Shown here piece after piece: positions 28,756 to 37,424 of a stretch of 64,000 bases of DNA (the first letter of the stretch is position 1; each line of letters begins with the position of its first letter). The position numbers and the translations under genes are program-made. The DNA lies in the NCBI RefSeq assembly GCF_900104795.1, contig NZ_FNTG01000002.1, positions 2,852,001 to 2,916,000 of the forward strand. Direction: 5' to 3'. Under the pieces are notes generated by a model, which was given only the letters and a program-made list of their open reading frames with translations, did no database searches and was not told the origin of the DNA. Origin of the DNA: Burkholderia sp. WP9. GTDB lineage: Bacteria > Pseudomonadota > Gammaproteobacteria > Burkholderiales > Burkholderiaceae.

Positions 28756-29673
28756 ATGGAATTGCGCCATTTACGCTATTTCGTTGCGGTTGCCGAGGAG
28801 CGCAATTTCACCCGCGCTGCCGAACGTCTGCACATTGCACAGCCACCGCTCAGCCGGCAGATTCAGCAACTGGAGGAGTCGCTTGGCGTGCTGCTGTTCG
28901 AGCGCGGCTCACGTCCGCTCAATCTCAGCGACACCGGGCGCTTCTTTTATTCGCATGCGGTGCAGTTGCTCGCGCAAACCGCCGAACTGGAATCGATGAC
29001 AAAGCGTGTGGGCAAGATCGAGCGCAGCCTGTCGGTGGGTTTCGTCGGCTCGACGCTGTACGGCATGCTGCCGAAAATCATCCGCCGCTTTCGCGACGAA
29101 AACAGCGCGGTGGAGTTGAGCCTCCACGAACTGTCCACCATGGATCAGATCAAGGCGCTCAAAGAAGGGCGTATCGATGTCGGCTTCGGCCGTATTCGTC
29201 ACGAGGATCCGAGCGTGCGCCGGGTCGTGCTGCGCGAGGAGCGCATGATCGTGGCGCTGCCGGTGGGTCATCCGCTCACGGCGTCGAAGCCCGAGTTGTC
29301 CCTGCACGACCTGCTCGGCGAGACGCTGATCATTTTCCCGAAGGCACCGCGCCCGAGCTTTGCGGATCAGGTGCTCGCGGCGTTCCATGACCGCTCGCTC
29401 AAACCGCATCGGCTGTACGAAACGCGTGAATTGCAGATTGCGCTCGGCCTCGTGGCCGCCGGGGAAGGCGTCGCGATCGTGCCGAGCAGCGTGTATGGCC
29501 TGAAGCGCGATGACGTGAGCTACATGAATCTGGACGACCCGAACCTCGTTTCGCCCATCATCATGAGTACGCGCATGCTCGACGAATCGGAGGACATCAG
29601 CGCGATGCTGAAGCTGATTTACGCGCTGTATGTCGAAGAGCAGATGGAGTTTTTGCCGCCGGGCAAGCGCTAG
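28756..29673 (+). CDS. benM: LysR-type activator of benzoate degradation (BenM/CatR-like)
   Basis: This 305-residue regulator is the length of BenM/CatM. The winged helix reads LRYFVAVAEERNFTRAAERL with IAQPPLSRQIQQLEESLGVLLFER. The effector domain shows LSVGFVGSTLYGMLP, typical of the CatM/BenM group that responds to muconate and benzoate. It is divergent from benA. The ATG at 28756 is used; an ATG two codons earlier is possible. Whether it senses benzoate as well as muconate is not visible. Confidence 0.88.
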   Translation: MELRHLRYFVAVAEERNFTRAAERLHIAQPPLSRQIQQLEESLGVLLFERGSRPLNLSDTGRFFYSHAVQLLAQTAELESMTKRVGKIERSLSVGFVGSTLYGMLPKIIRRFRDENSAVELSLHELSTMDQIKALKEGRIDVGFGRIRHEDPSVRRVVLREERMIVALPVGHPLTASKPELSLHDLLGETLIIFPKAPRPSFADQVLAAFHDRSLKPHRLYETRELQIALGLVAAGEGVAIVPSSVYGLKRDDVSYMNLDDPNLVSPIIMSTRMLDESEDISAMLKLIYALYVEEQMEFLPPGKR

Positions 29674-29682
29674 TCGCGGACG

Positions 29683-29702
29683 GCGGCGTGCCGTTACGCC
29701 GC
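29683..29702. terminator. Hairpin between convergent benM and minus-strand gene
   Basis: GCGGCGT-GCCGTT-ACGCCGC is a perfect seven-base stem that covers the stop codon of the minus-strand molybdopterin-type gene and lies ten bases after the benM stop. It has no T-tract; a bidirectional block is inferred. Confidence 0.4.
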
Positions 29703-30290
29703 TGTGACCTGCAGGTGATAGAGCCCCCAGGGTGACAGCTCGAAGCGGTCCTTGAGCGGTTTGTTCGACAACTCGGGGATATTGTCCGCGTCGTAGGTTG
29801 CCCATAGCGGGCCGACGCCGCCAAGCGGCAGCGGCTTGCCGTCCATTTGGGTCGCCACGATGAATTGGTAGGCGCGCACCTTGTCGAGTGTCGTCGCCAC
29901 TGCGTAGCCATCTACTGCGTGCATGACGATTTGCGTGTTGCCAGCGCTCGGGGCGCCGACATGCTCCAGCACGTGAGTGAGCAATGGGCCGCTCAAGGTG
30001 TGCTGGCGGGAATCGTATTCCGTGGTGGGCTTGATCGTCACGGCCGGCATGCTGGCGATCAATGCTGAATCGACGCCATAGGCTTCGGAAAACTTCACCT
30101 GATGCTTGGCGAGCAGCTGGTCGAACGCGGGGTCGAGCGCGCCACGATTGTGACGCCTGATCGCGCCGCTGATCGTGAGAATGACGGGCGATGCCGCGCA
30201 GGCTTGCTTGCGGGCAGGCTGGCCGCCGAATGCGGGCGCGGCAGCCGCGCTCAGTAGAGCCGCGCTGTTTAGAAACTGGCGCTTGTTCAT
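29694..30290 (-). CDS. Exported molybdopterin-dependent-oxidoreductase-like domain protein
   Basis: This 198-residue secreted protein has a signal peptide (MNKRQFLNSAALLSAAAAPA) and resembles the small stand-alone proteins of the sulfite-oxidase-type molybdopterin fold. Segments such as VILTISGAIRRHN, HAVDGYAVATTL and VGPLWATYDADNIPEL show this. It is about half the length of a full sulfite oxidase, and cofactor binding is uncertain. The gene stands alone on the minus strand and converges on benM. Role unknown. Confidence 0.7.
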   Translation of the reverse strand: MNKRQFLNSAALLSAAAAPAFGGQPARKQACAASPVILTISGAIRRHNRGALDPAFDQLLAKHQVKFSEAYGVDSALIASMPAVTIKPTTEYDSRQHTLSGPLLTHVLEHVGAPSAGNTQIVMHAVDGYAVATTLDKVRAYQFIVATQMDGKPLPLGGVGPLWATYDADNIPELSNKPLKDRFELSPWGLYHLQVTAA

Positions 30291-30369
30291 TTGCGTGGTC
30301 TCCGGACAATGAGTGGGGCGACGTGAGGGGGCAGATCGTCGCGGTCTCTATTGTCAGGCAGATTGCGGC

Positions 30370-30403
30370 GTAGGGTGTTACGAATACAAACACCTTACCC
30401 ACG
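30370..30403. other. Inverted repeat in intergenic spacer
   Basis: GTAGGGTGTT and AACACCTTACCCAC form an interrupted dyad (GGTGTT/AACACC core) between the end of the PLP-enzyme gene (30469) and the start of the molybdopterin-type gene (30290). There is no clear T-tract on either strand. It could end the four-gene transcript or be an operator. Confidence 0.35.
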
Positions 30404-30468
30404 CGCGGGCGTTGTCGCACCAGGGACCCGTCAGCATCGAGTCGGCTCGATACCCTCAAACCGGGAAC

Positions 30469-31401
30469 CTAGCGGACGTACCATAGGCCGTGGTCGTAAA
30501 AGACGGACAGGATCTTGTGATCGGCGGTGGCGTCTCGCGCCAGACTGCTCGCTATGGTCAGGCATGCGGCAGCCGTGTTGCCCGCAAGAAAGCCGGACGT
30601 GCGTGCAAAGGATTTGCGTGTGTTCAAGACCTCGTCGTGCGAGACGGTCCTGATCTCACTGATCAGATCCCAATCGAGAAAGGGCGGCACGACGCCTACC
30701 GACATTCCCTCGAGTTTGTGATCCGAAAATATGCCGTTCCGCGAGTCGCATCCTTTCGGCTCCACCAGGACGACAGTGACGGAATACCCCGCCAGTGTCA
30801 GTGCTTTGGCAATTCCGATGAGGCTGGCACCCGTGCCGGCGCACGAAACAAAGGTCAGTCTTTCTACCAGAGGCCACGCTTTAAGTTGCGCTGCGATCTC
30901 GGGCCCGGTCTCGAATTCGTGGGCGGCGACACTGGCAGGGTTGCGAAATTGGTCGGTATAGAAGTAGCTGCGCTCATTTTCTGCCTCGTGCTCTAAATGC
31001 CATTGCACTACCTCACGCGGTGTCGCACCACGTTCGAGCATGTCGAGTCCGATAAGCCGGGCGCCGTACAGTTCGAGACAGCGGCGTTTGACAGCACTGA
31101 AGCCCAGCCCAACTGCAAGTTCGACAGGCACGCCATACGCCTGACATGCGAGCGTGAGTCCGAAGCCAAAGTTGCCACCGGTTTTTTCAATCACGGTGGT
31201 TTGTCCCGGGACAATGTCGCCGGTTTCGACTGCACTGCGAACAATATAGCGAGCCGCGCGTACTTTGTGGCTGCCGCCGGGATTGTCGCATTCGAACTTG
31301 AGAAGAAGTCCGGGTTGAATCTCGCGAAGCGGTGTGACCCGAAAGTCGTTGCTGATGGCAATGTCGGCGGTAGCGCGCGTATGAACCAGGTTGACCGTCA
31401 T
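30469..31401 (-). CDS. PLP-dependent enzyme, divergent cysteine-synthase/SbnA-like (fold type II)
   Basis: This 310-residue enzyme belongs to the tryptophan-synthase-beta superfamily, like O-acetylserine sulfhydrylase. The cofactor lysine is K46 in NPGGSHKVRAA. The substrate loop normally TSGNTG reads TGGNFG (74-79), and the phosphate loop reads SCAGTGAS (186-193). These changes suggest a reaction other than plain cysteine synthesis, such as beta-replacement of acetylserine by another nucleophile. Its ATG overlaps the MFS stop (ATGA). It is the last of four coupled genes headed by a serine acetyltransferase, which would supply its substrate. The exact product is unknown. Confidence 0.8.
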   Translation of the reverse strand: MTVNLVHTRATADIAISNDFRVTPLREIQPGLLLKFECDNPGGSHKVRAARYIVRSAVETGDIVPGQTTVIEKTGGNFGFGLTLACQAYGVPVELAVGLGFSAVKRRCLELYGARLIGLDMLERGATPREVVQWHLEHEAENERSYFYTDQFRNPASVAAHEFETGPEIAAQLKAWPLVERLTFVSCAGTGASLIGIAKALTLAGYSVTVVLVEPKGCDSRNGIFSDHKLEGMSVGVVPPFLDWDLISEIRTVSHDEVLNTRKSFARTSGFLAGNTAAACLTIASSLARDATADHKILSVFYDHGLWYVR

Positions 31402-32624
31402 GACGGAAGCGCCTCCGCATTCCGCGCCGGGGCTTCTCGCATGCACACCCACGTGAAGGCGCCGGCAACCGCGCAAAGAGCGAGGCAGAGCAGGTTTGTG
31501 TTTCGCCAGCCGATCAATGTTTGCAGTACGGCTGGGAGAAAAGCGCCAGCGGTTGCGCAGATTGCGATGATGGAATCGTTGATGCCCTGCATCCGGTGTC
31601 GGTTGCGGTCAGTCACAGTGCAGGCCAACAGTGCGCCGCCGCCGACGTAGCCGAAATTCCATCCCACGCCGAGTAAGATCAGCCCCGCGACCATCGCCCA
31701 AAGACTTACGGCCCAGATACCCAGCGCCGCCGCACATGCCAACAATAGGTAGCCGGCGAGAAGACAGTTACGGTGGCCGACCCGGACCAGGATCGCACCG
31801 GTCACGAAAGATGGTGCGAACATTGCGATAACGTGACCCTGAATGGCAAGCGAACTGGCATCGAACGAGACGCACATCCATTTCATGAGAAGCGACGCCT
31901 GAACCATCAGCAGATTCATAATCAGGTAGCTCGACGCAGAGGCGACTATCGCGGGTGCAATGCGGGATGTGGCGACATTGGGTGAGTCAACCGATTGAAT
32001 AGCGGTTGGGGGAGAGTCAATTGGACGCCAGAACACGACTAACGCAATGGTGATGAGCCCCAGCAGAACAAAAGACGCATAGCAGAGAGAGAACGTTGCA
32101 AAACCTCCGACATCCTTCAGTCCGATCGACAGAAGAGGGCCACTAATCGCGGCAACGAGGCCACCGGCTACCACTAGCGATACGGCCTTCGGGCGCATGG
32201 GTTGTGCAAGTCCGTCAACGGCGGCAAAACGATAGAAGTTCGCGAAAGCGACATAGATGCCGAGCATTCCGTGCGCGGCGATCAGTTGCAAAAAGCCGTG
32301 CCGCGTGGTCGCGTCATAGCCGATAACGCCTGCTGCAATCAGAAACATTGCGCCGAGCAGAAACGCTTTTTTTCGACCATGGCGACGCATGAAACTTGCG
32401 GCCGGATAAGTGAAGACAGCTACCGCCGCGAACTGGACGCCATATGGGACCGTAGCCCAAGCGTGATCGGGCGCGAGCATGTCACCTGCCAGCGCGGCTA
32501 TGGTGACGGACACCACTGCCGCCGTGAGGTTAATGGCCTGGCACAGCGCGAGAAGATAAGTCATGCCGGGCAGCTTGCCTTGGTTGGCTTGGCTCAACCG
32601 CGACGTGGCGTCAATGCCCTTCAT
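31398..32624 (-). CDS. MFS transporter, likely exporter of the cluster product
   Basis: This 408-residue protein has about twelve hydrophobic segments and the MFS loop motif RRHGRKKAFLLGAMF between helices 2 and 3. The ATG at 32624 overlaps the stop of the AlaX-like gene, and its own stop overlaps the PLP-enzyme start, so it is embedded in the coupled cluster. A role in exporting the small product, or in uptake of a precursor, is inferred from position only. Confidence 0.8.
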   Translation of the reverse strand: MKGIDATSRLSQANQGKLPGMTYLLALCQAINLTAAVVSVTIAALAGDMLAPDHAWATVPYGVQFAAVAVFTYPAASFMRRHGRKKAFLLGAMFLIAAGVIGYDATTRHGFLQLIAAHGMLGIYVAFANFYRFAAVDGLAQPMRPKAVSLVVAGGLVAAISGPLLSIGLKDVGGFATFSLCYASFVLLGLITIALVVFWRPIDSPPTAIQSVDSPNVATSRIAPAIVASASSYLIMNLLMVQASLLMKWMCVSFDASSLAIQGHVIAMFAPSFVTGAILVRVGHRNCLLAGYLLLACAAALGIWAVSLWAMVAGLILLGVGWNFGYVGGGALLACTVTDRNRHRMQGINDSIIAICATAGAFLPAVLQTLIGWRNTNLLCLALCAVAGAFTWVCMREAPARNAEALPS

Positions 32625-33427
32625 GGCAGAATTCCCGCCAGAGTGTTGTGACACCTTCCGTCATGGAACGAAGCGGTGTCGAAGCGCGCATTGTCGAATT
32701 GGCATGACAGGCGTTCCTTCCCGGATCCCATGCTCTTGCGACGAACATGGATACGCCCTATGGGCGCTGTGCTGCCGATGTGCGTGCCGCCGCAGGGCAT
32801 GACATTGTCTTCACATTGCCAATAACGCGCGTCGACATGGTTCGGATGCGCATAGGTGTGAACTGCGCTGCCGCGAGCGACAAAGTCGTTGGCGATGTGC
32901 TCGATAGCAAGCACTTCCTCCGGCGTAAAACGGTTGTTGACGGCGAAATCGAAGCGCGCTCCGTCAGGCCGGATATGGCATCCCAGCGTCCATGCAACGG
33001 CATCGGGTCTAATCCTGCCGACGCCCAGATACACCAGATGCGACGCCGTGTGGCTCAAGGATAGTCGAGCCCTGCGCAGCGTATCGATGCTGACCTGTAC
33101 TTCGTCTCCCTTCGTCAGCGTCGCGAGATGTTGGACGTCCTCGGCATGAATCACATGCTCGACGACACCTCCTGTCTGGATGTCCGGAAAGTCGGGAATG
33201 TTGGCGCGTTGTCCGTACATCTTGCGCGCGTGAATGAACCGGATTGCATTGCCATCCAGCAGCGTTAGCGTACCGATATCCGACTCCTGACCTCCTCCTT
33301 CGGGATAGGCGACCGTGGCGTCCAGTTCGACATAGTCATCGCCGATCTTTGAAACGATTGCTTTAACTCGAAATAAAGAGTTATCCGAATAGTAGAGCTT
33401 GTTGGTGCACCTTGCGATTGAAATCAT
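32621..33427 (-). CDS. Alanyl-tRNA editing domain protein (AlaX-like)
   Basis: This free-standing 268-residue relative of the AlaRS editing domain removes wrong amino acids from tRNA in trans. The N-terminal part has the family stretch AYPEGGGQESDIGTL (40-54). Both zinc motifs are intact: HTASH at 126-130 and CGGTH at 212-216. Such proteins usually clear Ser or Gly from tRNA-Ala. Here it sits between serine acetyltransferase and a transporter with four-base overlaps on both sides. In that context a housekeeping role is less likely than protection against a serine- or alanine-like product. That is inference. Confidence 0.88.
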   Translation of the reverse strand: MISIARCTNKLYYSDNSLFRVKAIVSKIGDDYVELDATVAYPEGGGQESDIGTLTLLDGNAIRFIHARKMYGQRANIPDFPDIQTGGVVEHVIHAEDVQHLATLTKGDEVQVSIDTLRRARLSLSHTASHLVYLGVGRIRPDAVAWTLGCHIRPDGARFDFAVNNRFTPEEVLAIEHIANDFVARGSAVHTYAHPNHVDARYWQCEDNVMPCGGTHIGSTAPIGRIHVRRKSMGSGKERLSCQFDNARFDTASFHDGRCHNTLAGILP

Positions 33428-34296
33428 GAGTGGATTGACCTCGATTCTTGCGATCCGGTGACGCGAGCCGTGGCAGTGCCACCCCGAACGATTTGCGTCT
33501 CGGACCGAAGCGTGACAATGGAATTCGATTCGATGTCTTGTGTGACACAGCAATGCGTGCCGATGAATACGTCGTTGCCGATCTGAATGTTGCCGAAGAC
33601 GCGCGCGAATGCTCCGATCTGTACGCGATCGCCGAGCGTTGGATGACGCCTGGACGACGGATTGTTTGCGATACCCGCGGCGCCTAAGGTGACGCCGCCT
33701 AGCAGGTAGCAATCGTCTCCGATAACGCAGGTCTCGCCAATGACCGAACCCCAGCCATGATCGAGAACAAAGCGCCGGCCGATTTGACATCCGGGATGTA
33801 TTTCTGCGCCGGACAGGAGCTTGCCGCGAGCCGAGACGAGTGATGCATAGGCTTCCAGTTCATGGCGCGGGAATGCGCTGACATCGGCCATAGTCATCAG
33901 CGCATGCGCGAGACGGTAATGCAGAATCGCTTTGTACGACGTGGACCCCATGAGGGCGGCCATTGTCGACCCGCGCTGCGCCGGATCTTTCGAGAGAAGG
34001 GCGTCGAGATCTTCATCCGCGGACGCGCATGCATGCGCAAAACAGTGATGGGAGAAGACTGCTGCGGTCAGCGCCGGTGGAGCGCACTCTATCAGGGCGG
34101 CTCGCAGAAGATCTGCAACCGGGAGATCAAAGCAAGGAGTCTGGTTGACGGGCAGTGCTACACCGTCGCCGCTCGAATTTAGAAGAAAGGCTGGCGGTGA
34201 ATAACATGCCATGGAGTTATTTGGAATGTCTCTCATGATTTTATAATCTGTATAGGAATACATATGGATTAGTGTGCCGCAAAATCTACCTGTCAT
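33424..34296 (-). CDS. Serine O-acetyltransferase (CysE-like)
   Basis: The protein (up to 290 residues) makes O-acetylserine from serine and acetyl-CoA. The N-terminal helical part (about 60-155) is followed by a left-handed beta-helix of hexapeptide repeats. Its active-site region is EIHPGCQIGRRFVLDHGWGSVIGET (165-189, split here for reading: EIHPG then DHGWG). The start is uncertain: ATGs at 34296, 34263, 34236 and 34212 all lie in AT-rich sequence without a strong ribosome-binding site. It is the first gene of the coupled four-gene unit and its stop overlaps the AlaX start. A second, housekeeping cysE is expected elsewhere in the genome. Confidence 0.85.
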   Translation of the reverse strand: MTGRFCGTLIHMYSYTDYKIMRDIPNNSMACYSPPAFLLNSSGDGVALPVNQTPCFDLPVADLLRAALIECAPPALTAAVFSHHCFAHACASADEDLDALLSKDPAQRGSTMAALMGSTSYKAILHYRLAHALMTMADVSAFPRHELEAYASLVSARGKLLSGAEIHPGCQIGRRFVLDHGWGSVIGETCVIGDDCYLLGGVTLGAAGIANNPSSRRHPTLGDRVQIGAFARVFGNIQIGNDVFIGTHCCVTQDIESNSIVTLRSETQIVRGGTATARVTGSQESRSIHS

Positions 34297-34470
34297 GGTG
34301 TGCGAAATTTCCCAAATTCCGGAGATCCACTAACTATGACCGCATAGGCTCACCAAACCACCCCACCATTTCTATTACATGCGAGGTAATTGGCGAGTCT
34401 CGACCACACGCCTAATCTTCGGTTGTCGCGCGGTTCATCCCGAGCCGCTTGCTCCAATCGAGGACATATC

Positions 34471-35019
34471 ATGTCGACGTTTCAGATTCACACCATCGAC
34501 TCCGCGCCGGATCACTCCAGGCCCGTATTGCGGCAACTTCAGGAGAATTTCGGCTTCATTCCCAACATCGCGGGGGCGATGGCGGAATCGCCCGTGCTGA
34601 TCGGCGCCTTCATCAACCTGTTCCAGAGAGTCCACGCAGGCACTTTCACGGAAGCGCAGATCCAGACGCTGCTGTTGACCAACGCCGTGACCAACGCATG
34701 TGCGTGGGCGGTGGCGTTTCACACCGCATTGGCGCTGCAGGAGGGGCTCGCCGCCGCCGACGTCGATGCGATTCGCAAAGGCTGCGCGCCCGCGGACGGT
34801 CAGCATGCCGCGCTTTCAGCACTGACGAAAACCGCGATCGAGAAGCGCGGACATCTCGACGGGCACGACATCAGCGCTTTCTTCGAAGCCGGCTTCCGTC
34901 GCGATCAGGTGTTCGAAGTACTCGCGGTCGCGGCGGCGTCGACGATCACGAACTACGTGGGCAGCATCGCGCAGCCACCGCTGGAAGCGCAGTTCCAGAT
35001 TCACGCCTGGCAGGCTTGA
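34471..35019 (+). CDS. Carboxymuconolactone decarboxylase/AhpD-like protein
   Basis: This 182-residue all-helical protein belongs to the AhpD/CMD superfamily of peroxidase-related proteins. The typical active site CxxC-x3-H reads NACAWAVAFH here: the first Cys and the His are kept but the second Cys is Ala. Classical disulfide peroxidase chemistry would therefore be impaired. GAGG precedes the ATG. It is followed 136 bases later by an XRE-type regulator on the same strand. Role unknown. Confidence 0.8.
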   Translation: MSTFQIHTIDSAPDHSRPVLRQLQENFGFIPNIAGAMAESPVLIGAFINLFQRVHAGTFTEAQIQTLLLTNAVTNACAWAVAFHTALALQEGLAAADVDAIRKGCAPADGQHAALSALTKTAIEKRGHLDGHDISAFFEAGFRRDQVFEVLAVAAASTITNYVGSIAQPPLEAQFQIHAWQA

Positions 35020-35155
35020 GCGCGCGAGCGACGTAATGTGCCGCGCCAGCGAGTATGCTGACCGGCGAGCCACGCTCGAGTGGCGGGGGCGGCGCGTCAT
35101 GAAGCGGGACGCTCCCCGCTCGCTCAAGTGTCTGAATCGACTTGCGAGCGAGAGA

Positions 35156-35998
35156 ATGACGAATCCTGCGAATCCATTGAAGAAAGCGGCGCCGAACGAT
35201 CTCGGCGTGCTGTTGCGTCACTGGCGAGACGTGCGCGGCATCAGCCAGCTCGACCTGTCGTTCAGGGCCGGCGTCTCGCAACGTCATATCAGCTTTATTG
35301 AAAGCGGACGCAGTGTGCCGAGCCGTCAGATGCTGATGGATATCGCGCAAACCCTCGACATACCGCTTCGCGACCGCAATACGCTGCTGTTGGCGGCGGG
35401 CTATGCGCCGATGTATGCGGACGGCGCGTGGAACGCCCAGGAAATGCAGAGCGTCACGAAGGCGCTCGGCCGCATGTTGCATCAGCATGAGCCGTTTCCG
35501 GCGATGGTCATGGACCGCTACTGGAACGTGCTGATGACCAACGACGCGGCGCCGCGCTTTTTCAATTGCTTCATCGATATGGCGGCGCGCAAGGGGCCGC
35601 GCAATATGCTGCATCTGATTTTCGATCCGCGCGGCATGCGCCCGTTCGTGGCGGACTGGCAAATCGTGGCGGACAGCCTGATCCAACGGGTCTACCGGGA
35701 GTCGGTGGGGCGTGTAATCGACGAACGGACGCGGGAGTTGCTGGACGAACTGCGTGCCTATCCGGCCGTGCAAACCAGCTTCGGGCGAGGCCATCCGCCG
35801 GCGGCCATGCCTGTCATACCGATTGGCTTCGTCAGGGACGGCCACGTCCTGAAGTACTTCTCGATCGTCGCGAGCGTGGGCACGCCACAGACAATCGCGG
35901 CGCAGGAACTGCGCCTCGAATGCATGTTCCCCGCCGATGAAGAAACGGAAGCGCGTCATCTGGAGATGTTCGACGCGGCGCCACAGGCGCCGCGCTAA
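35156..35998 (+). CDS. XRE-family regulator with MmyB-like ligand domain
   Basis: This 280-residue regulator begins with a helix-turn-helix (LGVLLRHWRDVRGISQLDLS, then RAGVSQRHISFIESGR, residues about 15-60). The MmyB-type C-terminal PAS-like domain follows (FPAMVMDRYWNVLMTNDAAP, near 120-280) and may bind a fatty acid or similar ligand. The ATG at 35156 gives the usual N-terminus; the frame is open to 35036. Its target may be the upstream CMD-like gene. Confidence 0.87.
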   Translation: MTNPANPLKKAAPNDLGVLLRHWRDVRGISQLDLSFRAGVSQRHISFIESGRSVPSRQMLMDIAQTLDIPLRDRNTLLLAAGYAPMYADGAWNAQEMQSVTKALGRMLHQHEPFPAMVMDRYWNVLMTNDAAPRFFNCFIDMAARKGPRNMLHLIFDPRGMRPFVADWQIVADSLIQRVYRESVGRVIDERTRELLDELRAYPAVQTSFGRGHPPAAMPVIPIGFVRDGHVLKYFSIVASVGTPQTIAAQELRLECMFPADEETEARHLEMFDAAPQAPR

Positions 35999-36059
35999 CC
36001 CCGTCCGCAAGGGGTTGGCGCAACCGCTGCTGAAAGCTGGCGGCGCTTCCCAGCGCCGC
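35997..36059. terminator. Two tandem hairpins between convergent genes
   Basis: AACCCC-GTCCGCAA-GGGGTT (35997-36016) overlaps the regulator stop codon, and GCGGCGCT-TCCC-AGCGCCGC (36040-36059) is a perfect eight-base stem with a four-base loop. Both lie before the end of the convergent porin gene. Neither strand shows a T-tract. Confidence 0.55.
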
Positions 36060-36068
36060 ACCCGAGCA

Positions 36069-37262
36069 TCAGAATCTGTGCCGCAAGCCGATACTGACAA
36101 TCGCCTGGGATTGCGCGGACGACGAGTGGCCGTTGCCCTTGTCGCTGACCGACGCGGTGGCCGCGACCGGATTGCCGAGCGCATCCAGCGTGCCGCCCGA
36201 CGCGTGCTGATAGCCGCCCATCAGATAGGCCGTCGAACGCTTTGAGAGCGCGTATTGCGCACCGAGCGTCACGTTGTGATATTGCGCACGCTCATCCACG
36301 CCGTCCACTTCACCACCGCGCGTGTAGCTGTAGCCCGCGAACAGTTGCACGGCCGGACGGATCGTCCATTGTCCGAATACGCCCGCGACATTGAACGTGG
36401 CATGTCCCTTGAATAGCGAGTCGGCGCCGGAGCGGTATTGCACGTTGCTGTAATTCACACCAACAATCGCCGGGCCGAAGTCGTAGGTTGCGCCCGTCGC
36501 GATGATCTGCTGCGATTGCGCGCTGGCGTAGCCCTCATTGATCGATGAATTGAACAGGCCGTCGTCCGTGCCGCTCCACTTGCCGTGGGTCGTGTCCAGC
36601 GGACCGCTCTTGCTGTTGTCGGAGCGCTCGTAGCCGACGCCCACATGCAGCGGTCCGTTGCCGTAAGCAGCGCCCACGCTCCAGGTGTTCTGCTGCTTAA
36701 GACTGCCGGGCTGGCCGCCGAAACCGTACAGCGCGCCGAATGTGAAGCCCGAATAGTTCGCGCTCGTGTACTTGATCGAGTTGTTCACGCGCGCGGTCTG
36801 ATCGAGATCGTCGATGTCGCCCGGATGCGCGCCGTAGCCGCCGACCATCGCGACCGGTGCGACAGGCGCGACGAAATCGTTCAGCGAAGTGTACTGACGG
36901 CCCAGCGTGATCGTGCCGTATTGCCGGCTGCCGATGCCCACATAGGCCTGACGACCGAACAAACCACCGTTCTGCCCGGTCTTGCCGTTCGTGATGTCGA
37001 AGCCGTCCTCGAGCTGAAATAGCGCGTTCCAACCGCCGCCGAGGTCCTCCTGCCCCTTGATGCCCCAGCGGCTGCCGGACAGGTTGCCGCTCGTCAGGGC
37101 GACGTTCGAGTGGCCGCTATAGTTGCCGGTGGTGCCGGTGCGCTCGTTACTGCGGTACGAGATGCCCGCATCGACGATGCCGTACAGCACGACAGAACTC
37201 TGCGCGCACGCAATGCCGGCAAAAGACATCAAGAGGGGTGCGGCAATCCATTGCTTTTTCAT
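36069..37262 (-). CDS. Gram-negative trimeric porin (OmpC-like)
   Basis: This 397-residue outer-membrane porin has a signal peptide ending IACAQS and the start SSVVLYGIVDAGISYRSN. The conserved stretch LFGRQAYVGIGSRQYGTITL is present and the protein ends in Phe (GLRHRF). It lies downstream of dehydrogenase set A on the same strand, separated by 205 bases that carry a strong hairpin. It could admit the sugar or alcohol used by that enzyme. Confidence 0.92.
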   Translation of the reverse strand: MKKQWIAAPLLMSFAGIACAQSSVVLYGIVDAGISYRSNERTGTTGNYSGHSNVALTSGNLSGSRWGIKGQEDLGGGWNALFQLEDGFDITNGKTGQNGGLFGRQAYVGIGSRQYGTITLGRQYTSLNDFVAPVAPVAMVGGYGAHPGDIDDLDQTARVNNSIKYTSANYSGFTFGALYGFGGQPGSLKQQNTWSVGAAYGNGPLHVGVGYERSDNSKSGPLDTTHGKWSGTDDGLFNSSINEGYASAQSQQIIATGATYDFGPAIVGVNYSNVQYRSGADSLFKGHATFNVAGVFGQWTIRPAVQLFAGYSYTRGGEVDGVDERAQYHNVTLGAQYALSKRSTAYLMGGYQHASGGTLDALGNPVAATASVSDKGNGHSSSAQSQAIVSIGLRHRF

Positions 37263-37424
37263 CGTTGTTTTCAGTCCTGGTTGGAACGTCTATCTCAAGT
37301 CGCCTGAATGGCGATCTCTCTTTTTTCCGCGCACGGCAGAACCCGCTCCTGACCAACGGAGCGGACTGCGTGAAGCGGGGGAAGGGGTAGCAGGAGCGGA
37401 TACTCACCACCGCGCGCCCCAGGT

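Noticed and set aside
30370..30403. Intrinsic terminator of the four-gene cluster
   Set aside because: The dyad has no T-run on the minus strand, so it is listed only as an inverted repeat.
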